Assembly (NCBI GenBank): GCA_036526135.1
Contig: DATCZA010000061.1
Coordinates: forward strand, 5,611 to 69,610
From: UBA2965 sp036526135
Lineage (GTDB): Bacteria > Pseudomonadota > Gammaproteobacteria > Pseudomonadales > Azotimanducaceae
DNA length: 64,000 nt
Reading direction: 5' to 3'
Position 1 is the stretch's first letter; each line of letters begins with the position of its first letter. Below, one piece after another: positions 44,011 through 52,475 of this stretch. The position numbers and the translations under genes are program-made. The notes under the pieces are model-generated. The model was not told where the DNA came from and searched no databases. It worked only from the letters and a program-made list of their open reading frames with translations.

Positions 44011-45560
44011 ACGTTCCGGTCCTGGTCCTTCCAGTAGGGATCCCGCAGCTCACGCTTGAGAATCTTGCCCGTGGGAGCCTTCGGCAGGCTGTCGACGAAG
44101 TCGACGGATTTCGGTTTCTGGTAAGAGGCCAGGTTCTCCCGGGCCGTGTCGATGATCTCCTGCTCGGTAGCGGTCTCTCCGGGTTTGAGCACCACCACCG
44201 CTTTCACGGCTTCCCCCCACTCGTCGTCGGGAACACCGATCACCGCCGCCTCCAGCACGGCCGGATGTTTGTGGATGGCCGCTTCGACCTGGGTCGAGTA
44301 AATGTTCTCCCCTCCGGAGATGATCATGTCCTTGGCGCGGTCGACGATGAAGACGTATCCATCCTCGTCCCAGGTGGCGACGTCGCCCGTCCACATCCAT
44401 CCGTTGCGGATGGTCTGGGCGGTGAGATCCGGACGTCCCCAGTAGCCGAGCATGTTGGCGTCCGAGCGCACCACGATCTCCCCGGCCGTGGCGCCGTCTT
44501 TCGGGACCGGCTCGCCCTGCTCGTTCACCACCTGGACCCGCGTCACGAAGCCCTCGCGACCGCAGGAGTTGAGGCGCTCAGGGTGCTTGCCGGCAACCGC
44601 GTCGGCATGGTCCTCCTGGGAAAGGAACGTCATGGTCATCCCCTCTGTCTGCCCGTATCCCTGTATCAGCGTGCAGGGGAAGGACTCGAGCGCGGCCTTC
44701 ACGACCGTACCCGGCATCGGCCCGCCCCCGTACTGTATGTTGCGGAGGCTCGAAAGGTCGTAGCTCGCGAAATCGTCCACCGCCATCATCCAGTTGAGCA
44801 TGGTGGTGATGCCGAGAAAGGCGGACACCCGTTCTGCCTGAATGATTTCCAGCGCTTGCCTGGCCTCGAAGTTCATCAGCACCACAGGGCACCCGTGGGC
44901 CATGTAGTTCATCGCCAGCCCCACCGGGATGTGAAACATCTGGCCCGTCAACATGTAGACGTCGGTAGGCACCACGCGCTCGGCCACCGTCTGGTTAACC
45001 ATGCCCATGAAAAGCGATCTGTGCGAGTGCAGGGCTCCTTTGGACAGCCCCGTGGTCCCTCCCGTGTACAGGATCAATACCGGGTCGTCGTCCCCGGTCG
45101 AGTCCGACCGCTGCGGCTCCTCGGCGCTCGACGCGCGCACGAGATCCTCGAAGCTCCCGTCGCTCGAAGCGCCGAACTCGAGCCACCGCGGCACGTCCAC
45201 CAGCCCCTGCAGCGCATCCCGCTCGCCGCGGAACTCGGCGGACGTGACGATGGCGCTTGGGCCGCCGTCCTCGAGGATGCGAGCCAGCTCGTCCACCCCC
45301 AGGCGCCAGTTGAGCGGCTGGGCAATCAATCCCGCACGCGCGCAGGCGTAATAAACCTCGAAGTACTCGATGCTGTTCCTGGCCAGCACGCCAATTCGCG
45401 CGCCCTTTTCGAACCCCTGGGCACAGAACCCGTTGGCGAGCTGGCGCACCCGCTCATCGAGCTCGCCAAACGAGACCCGGCGCCCCGTGGGGATGTCGAC
45501 GATCGCTGGGCGAGACGGGTCCAGCGCGGCCCACTTGGCTGTGATGTTGCCGATGTTCAC
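44007..45560 (-). CDS. acyl-CoA synthetase (ANL superfamily AMP-dependent ligase)
   Basis: A 517-residue AMP-forming ligase. A3 motif YTGGTTGLSKGAL (glycine instead of serine at the third position), A5 GYGQTEGM, the TGDVATWDEDGYVFIVDRAKD segment, the hinge MIISGGENIYSTQVE, and the A10 lysine in APTGKILKREL are all present. The start is GTG with GGAGGAGTAC in front. It overlaps the convergent CoA-transferase gene by four bases. MAPEG-type genes lie upstream on the same strand. Fatty acid or cyclic acid preference is not clear. Confidence 0.92.
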   Translation of the reverse strand: MNIGNITAKWAALDPSRPAIVDIPTGRRVSFGELDERVRQLANGFCAQGFEKGARIGVLARNSIEYFEVYYACARAGLIAQPLNWRLGVDELARILEDGGPSAIVTSAEFRGERDALQGLVDVPRWLEFGASSDGSFEDLVRASSAEEPQRSDSTGDDDPVLILYTGGTTGLSKGALHSHRSLFMGMVNQTVAERVVPTDVYMLTGQMFHIPVGLAMNYMAHGCPVVLMNFEARQALEIIQAERVSAFLGITTMLNWMMAVDDFASYDLSSLRNIQYGGGPMPGTVVKAALESFPCTLIQGYGQTEGMTMTFLSQEDHADAVAGKHPERLNSCGREGFVTRVQVVNEQGEPVPKDGATAGEIVVRSDANMLGYWGRPDLTAQTIRNGWMWTGDVATWDEDGYVFIVDRAKDMIISGGENIYSTQVEAAIHKHPAVLEAAVIGVPDDEWGEAVKAVVVLKPGETATEQEIIDTARENLASYQKPKSVDFVDSLPKAPTGKILKRELRDPYWKDQDRNV

Positions 45561-45569
45561 GTACTCCTC

Positions 45570-45953
45570 CTAGGTTGCACGCAGGAACTGATAAACGGCC
45601 GTAACGCCCAAAACGGACAGGAGCACGAAAGTGCCCTGAGCTCCAATGAGCCGGGGGTAGTTGACGTTGGCACCGGGAGCCCGGTCCAGGCCCCAGACGT
45701 GCAGAACCCGCAGAGCCACCAGCGAGACGCCAAACGCGTGCATGGCGACCGCGCCGACGCCGCTCAGCTCGACGAGGTACATCAGCACCACAGCCAGCGG
45801 AACGTTCTCGACGAAGTTGGCCTGCACGCGAAGCGTGGCGTCGCCCCGCCACTCCGGCTGTCCCGGTCGAACACGGGCACGAAGCACCAGGTTGGCGAGA
45901 AACACGCTCATCAGCCCCATCACCCCGGCGTAAAGCAAAGTGACGGGAATCAT
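45570..45953 (-). CDS. MAPEG-family membrane protein
   Basis: A 127-residue membrane protein with four predicted helices. The first part PVTLLYAGVMGLMSVFLANLVLRARV, the segment RVQANFVENVPLAVVLMYLVEL and the end RLIGAQGTFVLLSVLGVTAVYQ match the MAPEG family (membrane glutathione transferase-like, COG3788 type). It overlaps the upstream small membrane-protein gene by four bases (ATGA) and lies nine bases before the ligase gene. In bacteria the biochemical role of such proteins is mostly unknown; glutathione-linked detoxification is possible. Confidence 0.85.
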   Translation of the reverse strand: MIPVTLLYAGVMGLMSVFLANLVLRARVRPGQPEWRGDATLRVQANFVENVPLAVVLMYLVELSGVGAVAMHAFGVSLVALRVLHVWGLDRAPGANVNYPRLIGAQGTFVLLSVLGVTAVYQFLRAT

Positions 45954-46183
45954 GAGCTGAGAAGTCCAGCCACGACGGCCGCCGCGCCACCGAGCGCAAG
46001 CGTGAGCCCGATGTACCCGTACTGATCGATCCAGAACAACCCGAACGCCTCGGGCGTACCTTTGGGAGCGGTCGGTGTCTCGCCGCGCCGCACCTGCCTG
46101 GGCAGCCCGCCCACCCAGATGATCTGCACGCCGTGCCAGATTCCGCCCAGTCCCAGGACGATCAACCAATCAGCCAACGTCAT
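45950..46183 (-). CDS. small two-helix membrane protein
   Basis: A 77-residue protein with a hydrophobic N-terminal helix (LADWLIVLGLGGIWHGVQIIWVGGL), a short basic/polar loop (PRQVRRGETPTAPKGTPEAFG) and a second helix (YGYIGLTLALGGAAAVVAGLL). I do not recognise a family. Its stop overlaps the start of the MAPEG gene, so the two are surely expressed together and may interact. The intergenic distance of 80 bases to the divergent oxidoreductase gene holds the likely promoter. Confidence 0.65.
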   Translation of the reverse strand: MTLADWLIVLGLGGIWHGVQIIWVGGLPRQVRRGETPTAPKGTPEAFGLFWIDQYGYIGLTLALGGAAAVVAGLLSS

Positions 46184-46263
46184 CGCGATCCCCTCGGCTT
46201 TTCCAAGCTTTTCATCCCCGACCCGAACTGAAGTAGGATACAGTTTTTCGGGGAGGGTTCACC

Positions 46264-47295
46264 ATGGCGGAGCATGCCAGCAACGAAGGCGTCAATCTTC
46301 AACTCCATCTGAAGCGGGTCCCGGAGGGTCTCGCTGGTCCGGGGGACTTCGAAGTCCGCGAAACCGAAATTCCCCGGCCCGGGGACGGTGAGGTGCTGGT
46401 CAGGGCTCACTACTTCGGGCTCGATGCCGCGCTGCGACTCATTGTCCGCGACAGCAAGGATTTCCTGTTCCGGGTCGAGCCGGGTGACCTCGTGCGTGGC
46501 TCCATGGCCGGAGAAGTAATCGAGTCGAACAACCCTGACTACTCCGTCGGCGATCTGGTCCTGGCGTCCTCCGGCGTCCAGAACTACGCCATCAGCGACG
46601 GCAGCGACCTGGAAAGATGCGACACGAGCCAGGCGCCGCTCGGATCATGGCTTGGCGGGTTTGGCGTCTCCGGCCTGACCGCTTACTTCGCGATCACCGA
46701 AGAGTGCAAACCCCAGCCAGGCCAGACGGTGGTCGTGAACGGGGCGGCCGGCGCCGTTGGCTCCATCGCCGGGCAGATCGCGCGGCTAGCCGGCGCGCGG
46801 ACCATCGGTATCACGAGCAGCGACGAGAAGTGCCGCTGGCTAACCGAAGAACTGAAATACGATCACGCCATCAACTACAAGGCCGGTAACCTCTACGACC
46901 AGCTGGCCGAGGCTGCACCCGAACGGATCGACGTGATCTTCGACAACGTGGGCGGCGATATCCTCGACGAGAGCCTGCGGCTGATCGGCATGCGGGGCGT
47001 GGTGCTCCTGTGTGGCTCCACCTCTCAGTACGCCGCCGAGCACATGACCGGCCCGGACAATTACATATGGCTGGGTACCATGCGGGCGCGAATGCAGGGA
47101 TTCGTGGTTTTCGACTACGCGGACCGCTACGAGGAAGCCCGCCGCAGGATGGCGCGCTGGATCAAAGATGGCCAGCTGAAGCTGCCGGAGTACGTCGTCG
47201 ACGGCGATATCGGCGACTATCCGGAAGCCTTTCTGCAGCTCTATCAGGGCGCGAACCGGGGCAAAATGCTTCTGCGGCTGCCGGCCGCCCGCTGA
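46264..47295 (+). CDS. NADP-dependent oxidoreductase, CurA/quinone-reductase-like MDR
   Basis: A 343-residue zinc-free medium-chain reductase. N-terminal LQLHLKRVPEGLAGPGDFEV matches the CurA/leukotriene B4 12-hydroxydehydrogenase group. The nucleotide-binding part is VVVNGAAGAVGSIAGQIARLAG followed by GITSSDEKC, and the IFDNVGGDILDE segment is diagnostic of the group. Enzymes of this type reduce 2-alkenals, enones or quinones with NADPH. GGGGAGGG precedes the ATG. It stands alone, divergent from the small membrane-protein gene and convergent with the ThuA-like gene. Confidence 0.9.
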   Translation: MAEHASNEGVNLQLHLKRVPEGLAGPGDFEVRETEIPRPGDGEVLVRAHYFGLDAALRLIVRDSKDFLFRVEPGDLVRGSMAGEVIESNNPDYSVGDLVLASSGVQNYAISDGSDLERCDTSQAPLGSWLGGFGVSGLTAYFAITEECKPQPGQTVVVNGAAGAVGSIAGQIARLAGARTIGITSSDEKCRWLTEELKYDHAINYKAGNLYDQLAEAAPERIDVIFDNVGGDILDESLRLIGMRGVVLLCGSTSQYAAEHMTGPDNYIWLGTMRARMQGFVVFDYADRYEEARRRMARWIKDGQLKLPEYVVDGDIGDYPEAFLQLYQGANRGKMLLRLPAAR

Positions 47296-47353
47296 CTTTC
47301 GCCCCCAACTCCGGGCCCGAACATGCCCCGGGCGACGATCCGGTTTTGATCTC

Positions 47354-48181
47354 CTACCGGTTCGCCACCCACTGCCGGGCTTCCGGCGACGCCACCCACT
47401 GCAGGGCGTTGCGCAGCAGGCGACGAAAATCGGCGTTGCCGAAAGCCTCCGGGCTGTCACCGATGTCGGCCGCCACCACCGGGCTGTTTCCGGCCGCGTT
47501 TGCCCAGACCACGACGTTACTCCCTTCCGGGTGCGACCACGCAGCCTGCTCCTCTGGCGGGGCGAGGGGCGGCGGCGTGAAGTTAGCCGCGACGAACTCG
47601 TAGTCGCTTTCGAACAGCGGCGTCACCTTCGGACCAAGCGTAGCCGTCTTGAGGTAAATCTCGTCCGTCACGGTGAAGCCGTTTCCCAGGCCCGCAGCCA
47701 CGGGATGAGAAGGATCGACGGGCGTCAGGCTGATGGTCGGGTTGGGATACGGACCATGACCGCCCCGGTACCCGGACCCCGGCACGCGCTGGCCGTTCAG
47801 CTCACCTTCGGTCAGCATGAAAGAAGACCCCGATATGGATCGCCACAAGGGCCACAGCGGCCATGAGACGGTCCCGTGATTGAGCATCACGATGCCCGTT
47901 CCGCCATCGATCAGTGCCTCGATGCTGCGTCGGTAGTCGTCCGGCGGAATGCCCGTGTCCCCTGCCCCGTCGTGCATGAGACCGATGCCGGGAATACCCG
48001 ACATGTCGTAGAAGAGCACGGCGCCGTAGTCCCCGACGTTCTCCGGGCGCAGGATGACCTGCGCCGCCGGCTGCTCGACCATCGTCACGTCGAGTTCGTC
48101 CATCCCCTCGAACATCGCCAGAAAAGCATCGTGATCAAACGCGTGGCCTTTCGTGACCAGAAGTACCCTCACCGGCTCCAT
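47354..48181 (-). CDS. ThuA-like domain protein
   Basis: A 275-residue protein with the glutamine-amidotransferase-like ThuA fold: VRVLLVTKGHAFDHDAFLAMF at the N terminus, the strand GAVLFYDMSGIP, a central LIDGGTGIVMLNHGTVSWPLW, then GSGYRGGHGPYPNP and a late HPVAAGLGNGFTVTDEIY, typical of ThuA proteins. The histidines of GHAFDH and DEIY are commonly conserved. There is no signal peptide. The founding member takes part in trehalose use, but most members have unknown functions. It is divergent from a pair of SnoaL-like genes across 149 bases. Confidence 0.82.
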   Translation of the reverse strand: MEPVRVLLVTKGHAFDHDAFLAMFEGMDELDVTMVEQPAAQVILRPENVGDYGAVLFYDMSGIPGIGLMHDGAGDTGIPPDDYRRSIEALIDGGTGIVMLNHGTVSWPLWPLWRSISGSSFMLTEGELNGQRVPGSGYRGGHGPYPNPTISLTPVDPSHPVAAGLGNGFTVTDEIYLKTATLGPKVTPLFESDYEFVAANFTPPPLAPPEEQAAWSHPEGSNVVVWANAAGNSPVVAADIGDSPEAFGNADFRRLLRNALQWVASPEARQWVANR

Positions 48182-48330
48182 TCATTCGTCCTCTCTTCCC
48201 GTTAGTCGAAACCCCGCTGCGGACGCGGCTGCCAGAAACTAACCCCGGCGCGGGATCGACGCAACGGCTTGACGCCCGCCTGCGATACGCACCAATCTAC
48301 GTCAAGGTAGACAGGCCCTGGGAGGGAACC

Positions 48331-48783
48331 ATGACGACGATCGCGGAGCTGCTCGAGCTCGAGGAAATCAAGAACCTGCGCCATATGTACAGCCACTACT
48401 TCGACGGCAAACAGGTGGACAAGCTGGCCGATCTCTTCACGGATGATGCGATCTGCGAATTTGGACCCGACTACGGTGGAGACTGGGTAGGCAAAGAGCA
48501 GATCCGAGCCAACTACGCAACGTACACGGAGGCAGAGGGGGACGAGCACGAGGTCATGCACGCGGTCACCAACCCGTGGATTCGTTTCATCGACGAGACG
48601 ACGGCCAACGGCCGCTGGTACCTGCTTGATCTGCGCACCGCCGAGGGTGCCGAGAACCCGCTCATTCTGTTCGGCATCTACGACGATGTTTACAAGAAGG
48701 TGGACGGGCAGTGGCTCATCCACCGAACGCGCATCGACTTTCTCTGGCCGAAGCGCCACTTTCACGGTTACCGGGATCTCTGA
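48331..48783 (+). CDS. SnoaL-like (NTF2-fold) protein
   Basis: A 150-residue NTF2-like protein: IAELLELEEIKNLRHMYSHYFDGKQVDKLADLF followed by TDDAICEFGPDYGGDWVGKEQI, a typical first half of the SnoaL_4 group, and paired strands ending WLIHRTRIDFLWPKRHFHG. Such proteins include dehydratases, ring-hydroxylating dioxygenase small subunits and steroid isomerase-like enzymes; no catalytic set can be named. GGGAGGGAACC precedes the ATG. A second gene of the same family follows after 24 bases. Confidence 0.82.
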   Translation: MTTIAELLELEEIKNLRHMYSHYFDGKQVDKLADLFTDDAICEFGPDYGGDWVGKEQIRANYATYTEAEGDEHEVMHAVTNPWIRFIDETTANGRWYLLDLRTAEGAENPLILFGIYDDVYKKVDGQWLIHRTRIDFLWPKRHFHGYRDL

Positions 48784-48807
48784 TCTGAAACACAGAAGGA
48801 CGAAACG

Positions 48808-49326
48808 ATGGACGCGAGCATGGAAGAACAGCTTCAGGAACTGCTGGACAAGAAGGCGTGCGAGGAGGTGCTGCTGCGCTACGGGCGCACCCAGGACTGG
48901 CTGGATACGCCGGGACAGGCAAGCTGCTTCTGGCCCGACGCGGAGGTGGACTTCGGCTTCTTCACCGGCAACGGCGAGGACTGGGTGAAGACCGTGATGC
49001 CGCACGAGCAGGAAGCCCTGCGGAGATGGCACATGAGCACCAGCATCATGATCCAGGTCGACGGCGATCGCGCCACCGCAGAATGCTACGGGATCGCTGC
49101 CGGCACCGCGGAGATCGACGGCGAGCTCATGGACACCGTCTACGGCGGCCGGTACATGGACGAGCTGAAGAAGCGCGGGGGCGAATGGCGCATCTCAAAA
49201 CGGACGTACGTCCTGGACTGGAGCCATCGATTCCCCAACGCGCTGGAGGCCAACACCGGCGAGGATTTCGCGCTACACATTCTGAAGATCGACGCGCCCG
49301 GCCACCCCCTGTACCGGGAGCTTTAG
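48808..49326 (+). CDS. SnoaL-like (NTF2-fold) protein, second of a tandem pair
   Basis: A 172-residue NTF2-fold protein. The opening helix LQELLDKKACEEVLLRYGRTQDWLD is followed by ASCFWPDAEVDFGFFTGNGEDW, the sheet strands STSIMIQVDGDRATAECYGI, and a C-terminal RISKRTYVLDWSH. It is only distantly similar to the gene before it, so the two could form a heteromeric pair or act on related substrates. Its TAG stop and the TAA stop of the convergent SDR gene interlock in TTAG. Confidence 0.82.
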   Translation: MDASMEEQLQELLDKKACEEVLLRYGRTQDWLDTPGQASCFWPDAEVDFGFFTGNGEDWVKTVMPHEQEALRRWHMSTSIMIQVDGDRATAECYGIAAGTAEIDGELMDTVYGGRYMDELKKRGGEWRISKRTYVLDWSHRFPNALEANTGEDFALHILKIDAPGHPLYREL

Positions 49327-50198
49327 CCTCGACCGATCGGACGAACCAGACCTCGCATGGCTTCCACCAACGCGGGGTCGGCGGTTCCGGTAAACGACGC
49401 ATTCAGCACGGCGTTTCGCTCCGCGACGATCTCACGGAACTCGGGATGGGTGCAGAGGAAAAAGCGGTTCTCCAGAACCCCCTCGAGCACCTGCTCTGCC
49501 AGGTCCAGGGGTTCGGTTCCCATGGCGGAAGCCTCGTTGGCGCTCGGCTCGTCGCTCTCCCCGGTCGCGGTCGCCTGGCCGCTGGTGAGGTGAGCCGGGC
49601 GATTGCGGTCGCTCGTCGTCAGCGCGGTGCGGACCACGCCCGGGCAAAGCACCGAGACCCCGACGCCGCTTTCCATGAGGTCCGCGTGGAGCGCTTCTGA
49701 CAGACCGACGACGCCGAACTTGGCCGCGTTGTAGATCCCCAGGCCCGGCATTCCCACCAGGCCGCCCACGGAAGCGGTGTTGACGACGTGGGCGTCCCGC
49801 CCGTGCCGCATGAGTTCCGGAAGAAAGGCAGTCACGCCATTCACCACGCCACCGAGATTGACGCCGAGCACCCAATCCCAGTCTTCGTACGTCACCCGGT
49901 AGAGCGGGCCCGCCGCGTTCACCCCGGCGTTGTTGCAGAGCAGGTGCACAGCGCCGTAGGCGTCTAAAGCACGATCTCGCGCCCGGGCCATGGCGTCGCG
50001 GTCGGTCACGTCCAGCTGAACGGGGACGACCTCCGCCCCGCCTTCCGCCAGCGCGCCCGCAGCAAGCTCGAGGGCCTTCTCCTCCACGTCGGCCATCACC
50101 ACACGCATCCCCTCCCGCGAAAACACGCTGGCGAGCCCGAAGCCGATGCCGCTTGCCGCACCCGTAATGAAAGCCACTTTGTCTCGAACGGAGTCCAT
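49323..50198 (-). CDS. short-chain dehydrogenase/reductase
   Basis: A 291-residue classical SDR: cofactor motif TGAASGIGFGLA near residue 13, acidic D-V in MADVEEKALE suggesting NAD(H), NNAG followed by the strand and helix VNAAGPLYRV, the serine in NTASVGG, and the catalytic YNAAK in GLGIYNAAKFGVVGL. All catalytic residues are intact, in contrast to the SDR near the right end of the window. A C-terminal extension with a helical substrate lid runs past residue 200. Substrate unknown. Confidence 0.9.
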   Translation of the reverse strand: MDSVRDKVAFITGAASGIGFGLASVFSREGMRVVMADVEEKALELAAGALAEGGAEVVPVQLDVTDRDAMARARDRALDAYGAVHLLCNNAGVNAAGPLYRVTYEDWDWVLGVNLGGVVNGVTAFLPELMRHGRDAHVVNTASVGGLVGMPGLGIYNAAKFGVVGLSEALHADLMESGVGVSVLCPGVVRTALTTSDRNRPAHLTSGQATATGESDEPSANEASAMGTEPLDLAEQVLEGVLENRFFLCTHPEFREIVAERNAVLNASFTGTADPALVEAMRGLVRPIGRG

Positions 50199-50301
50199 CG
50201 CTTGTCTCCCTCTTCCACGCTCATTCCTGGCTGGAAACTATCATTGTCCATGCCACTGTGATACCAATATTCGATTGGGAATCCATGGGGAGAGAACTTA
50301 C

Positions 50302-52263
50302 GTGAGACGTACGCTTTGCGTCGCGCTCTGCTTCGCGGCCGCCTTGCTGTCGGGGTGTTCGGAACAGGGGCCCGAATCAGCATCTCAGGCGGCAACGCCG
50401 GCCGCCGCCACGGAGGAGGCAGAGCAGCTCCAGCCCGGCGAGCGGGGCGCGCAGGATTATGCCGACGAGATCTTCGCCCGCGAATCCATGCCCGGAAAAG
50501 CCGTTTACGCCCAGCACTGCGCTGCCTGTCACGACGGAGCAGTCAAGAAGGCGCCTCACAAGCTCATGCTCGGGCTGATGACGCCCGAGGCGGTTCTGGA
50601 GACGCTCAGCACCGGGTTGATGAAGGAACAAGGCGCCCTTCTGGACGATGAGGACAAGCGCCTGGTATCGGAATATCTGGCCGGCGTGCCGATGGGAACC
50701 CAGGCGGCGACCGCGGTGGAAGTCTGCTCCGGCGCGGCCGCGGAATTCGACTTCAACGATCCCCCGAGGACGACCAACTGGGGGCTGCAGCGCACCAACA
50801 CGCGTTCCATCAGCGCCGCGGATGCCGGCCTCGACAAAGCCAGTCTTGCCGACCTCAGGCTCAAGTGGGCCTTCGCGTTTCCAGGCGCCAACCGGGCCCG
50901 ATCCCAGCCCACCCTGGCCGCTGGCGCGATCTATGTGGGCAGCCACAACGGTCTGGTCTACGCGCTCGATCGCTCGAGCGGCTGCGTTCGCTGGACGTAC
51001 GAGTCCGCCGCCGAGGTACGCACCGGCATCGTGGTCGACAGCTGGAACGCAGGCGATTCCGAGGCGAAGCCCAGAGCCTACTTCGGCGACGTGCTGGGCA
51101 ACGTCTACGGCATCGACGCCGTCAACGGCACGGAGATCTGGCGCATGCGGGCCGACGAGCACCCCAACGCCACCATCACCGGCACACCGTCGCTGCATGA
51201 CGGACGGCTCTTCGTTCCGGTTTCGTCCCTGGAGGTCAGCCTGGCGGCCGATCCGGCGTACGAGTGCTGCACCGGCAGGGGCTCGGTGGTGGCGGTGGAT
51301 GCCGCCAGCGGCGAGATGCTCTGGCAGACCTACACCATCGAGGAAGAGCCCACGGTCCAGGGCCAGAACCGGGTCGAGACGGACATGTACGGACCGTCCG
51401 GGGCCACGGTCTGGAACAGCCCGTCCATCGACGCAAAGCGCAATCAGCTCTACGTCGGCACCGGAGAGAACATGTCCTCGCCTGCCACCCTCACCAGCGA
51501 CGCGATCTTCGCCATGGACCTCGAAACCGGAAAGGTGAAGTGGGTATTCCAGGCGACGCCGAACGACGCCTGGAACTCGGCATGCGACACCGACCGGCCC
51601 GACAGCTGCCCCGTGGAAGACGGCCCGGACTTCGACTTCGGCGCCGCGACGATGCTGCTGGCCACGGAAAAAGCCGGCGATCTCGTCATCGGCGGCCAGA
51701 AGTCGGGTCTGGTCCACGCGTTGGACCCGGAGACGGGCAAACTCGTCTGGCAGAGCCGTGTGGGTCGCGGCGGCATTCAGGGCGGGATTCATTTCGGCAT
51801 GGCGTCGGATGGCAAGCGGCTCTACGTGCCCATCAGCGACATGAGAGACGGCAGAACGTATCCGGATCCGGAAAGGCCCGGCCTGCACGCGCTGGATCCG
51901 AGCACGGGCCAAGAATTGTGGTCCTTCGAAAACCCCGACCTGTGCACCGGGCGCGATTTCTGCCATCCCGGCATATCTCAGGCCATCACGTCAGCCGGCG
52001 CCCTGGTGCTGGCCGGCGGCATGGACGGTGTCATGAGAGTTCACGACGCCGCCACGGGGGCTCTGCTCTGGGAGCGCGATACCACGGAAACCATCGCGAC
52101 CCTGTCGGGCGCCCGCGCCTTCGGTGGATCGTTCGGCGGCGGCTCGGCCCCTGTGGTCAGGGATGGGCTGGTGGTCCTGAGCTCCGGCTACGGAATCTAC
52201 GGGCACATGCCGGGCAATCTGTTGATGGTGCTGGAAGCAGAGGAAGCGCCGGCAGCCGACTGA
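50302..52263 (+). CDS. quinohemoprotein dehydrogenase lipoprotein, polyvinyl-alcohol-dehydrogenase-like
   Basis: A 653-residue protein with a lipobox (ALLSGC, Cys19), then a short cytochrome c domain with heme site CAACH (73-77), and from about residue 185 a PQQ-type eight-bladed propeller. Blade repeats such as GLVYALDRSSGCVRWTYES, GNVYGIDAVNGTEIWRM and GLVHALDPETGKLVWQ are clear. The adjacent cysteines C322-C323 (YECCTGRG) form the vicinal disulfide seen in PQQ dehydrogenases. The order heme then propeller and the length fit cytochrome-containing polyvinyl-alcohol dehydrogenase; other secondary alcohols are possible substrates. The start is GTG after GGGGAGAG. A TonB receptor gene follows. 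Confidence 0.88.
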   Translation: MRRTLCVALCFAAALLSGCSEQGPESASQAATPAAATEEAEQLQPGERGAQDYADEIFARESMPGKAVYAQHCAACHDGAVKKAPHKLMLGLMTPEAVLETLSTGLMKEQGALLDDEDKRLVSEYLAGVPMGTQAATAVEVCSGAAAEFDFNDPPRTTNWGLQRTNTRSISAADAGLDKASLADLRLKWAFAFPGANRARSQPTLAAGAIYVGSHNGLVYALDRSSGCVRWTYESAAEVRTGIVVDSWNAGDSEAKPRAYFGDVLGNVYGIDAVNGTEIWRMRADEHPNATITGTPSLHDGRLFVPVSSLEVSLAADPAYECCTGRGSVVAVDAASGEMLWQTYTIEEEPTVQGQNRVETDMYGPSGATVWNSPSIDAKRNQLYVGTGENMSSPATLTSDAIFAMDLETGKVKWVFQATPNDAWNSACDTDRPDSCPVEDGPDFDFGAATMLLATEKAGDLVIGGQKSGLVHALDPETGKLVWQSRVGRGGIQGGIHFGMASDGKRLYVPISDMRDGRTYPDPERPGLHALDPSTGQELWSFENPDLCTGRDFCHPGISQAITSAGALVLAGGMDGVMRVHDAATGALLWERDTTETIATLSGARAFGGSFGGGSAPVVRDGLVVLSSGYGIYGHMPGNLLMVLEAEEAPAAD

Positions 52264-52475
52264 CCCGGCCCGGGCACCGAAGTCGATGGGCTGGCACTTC
52301 CCGGATCGGACCATCGGTTGACGGCAGGCTCAATAGTCAACATCATTGACCCTCGATCCGGCCAAGGGAAGGAATTTGCGCGTCCCGGTCTTGGCATGGA
52401 AGACGGTGAGCACCCTCGCGAACGAACACCGGGGTGCTGAGGCGATAGACAACAAAGCTTCCTGGGGAGGGGGTT

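Noticed and set aside
43578..46025. 815-codon rightward open frame across the ligase and MAPEG genes
   Set aside because: The opposite strand encodes a clear acyl-CoA ligase with all motifs; this frame starts inside the CoA-transferase gene and has Arg/His/Gly-rich, low-information sequence.
50377..51966. 529-codon leftward open frame opposite the quinohemoprotein gene
   Set aside because: It is a mirror of a well-supported PQQ-propeller gene and contains no family motifs.
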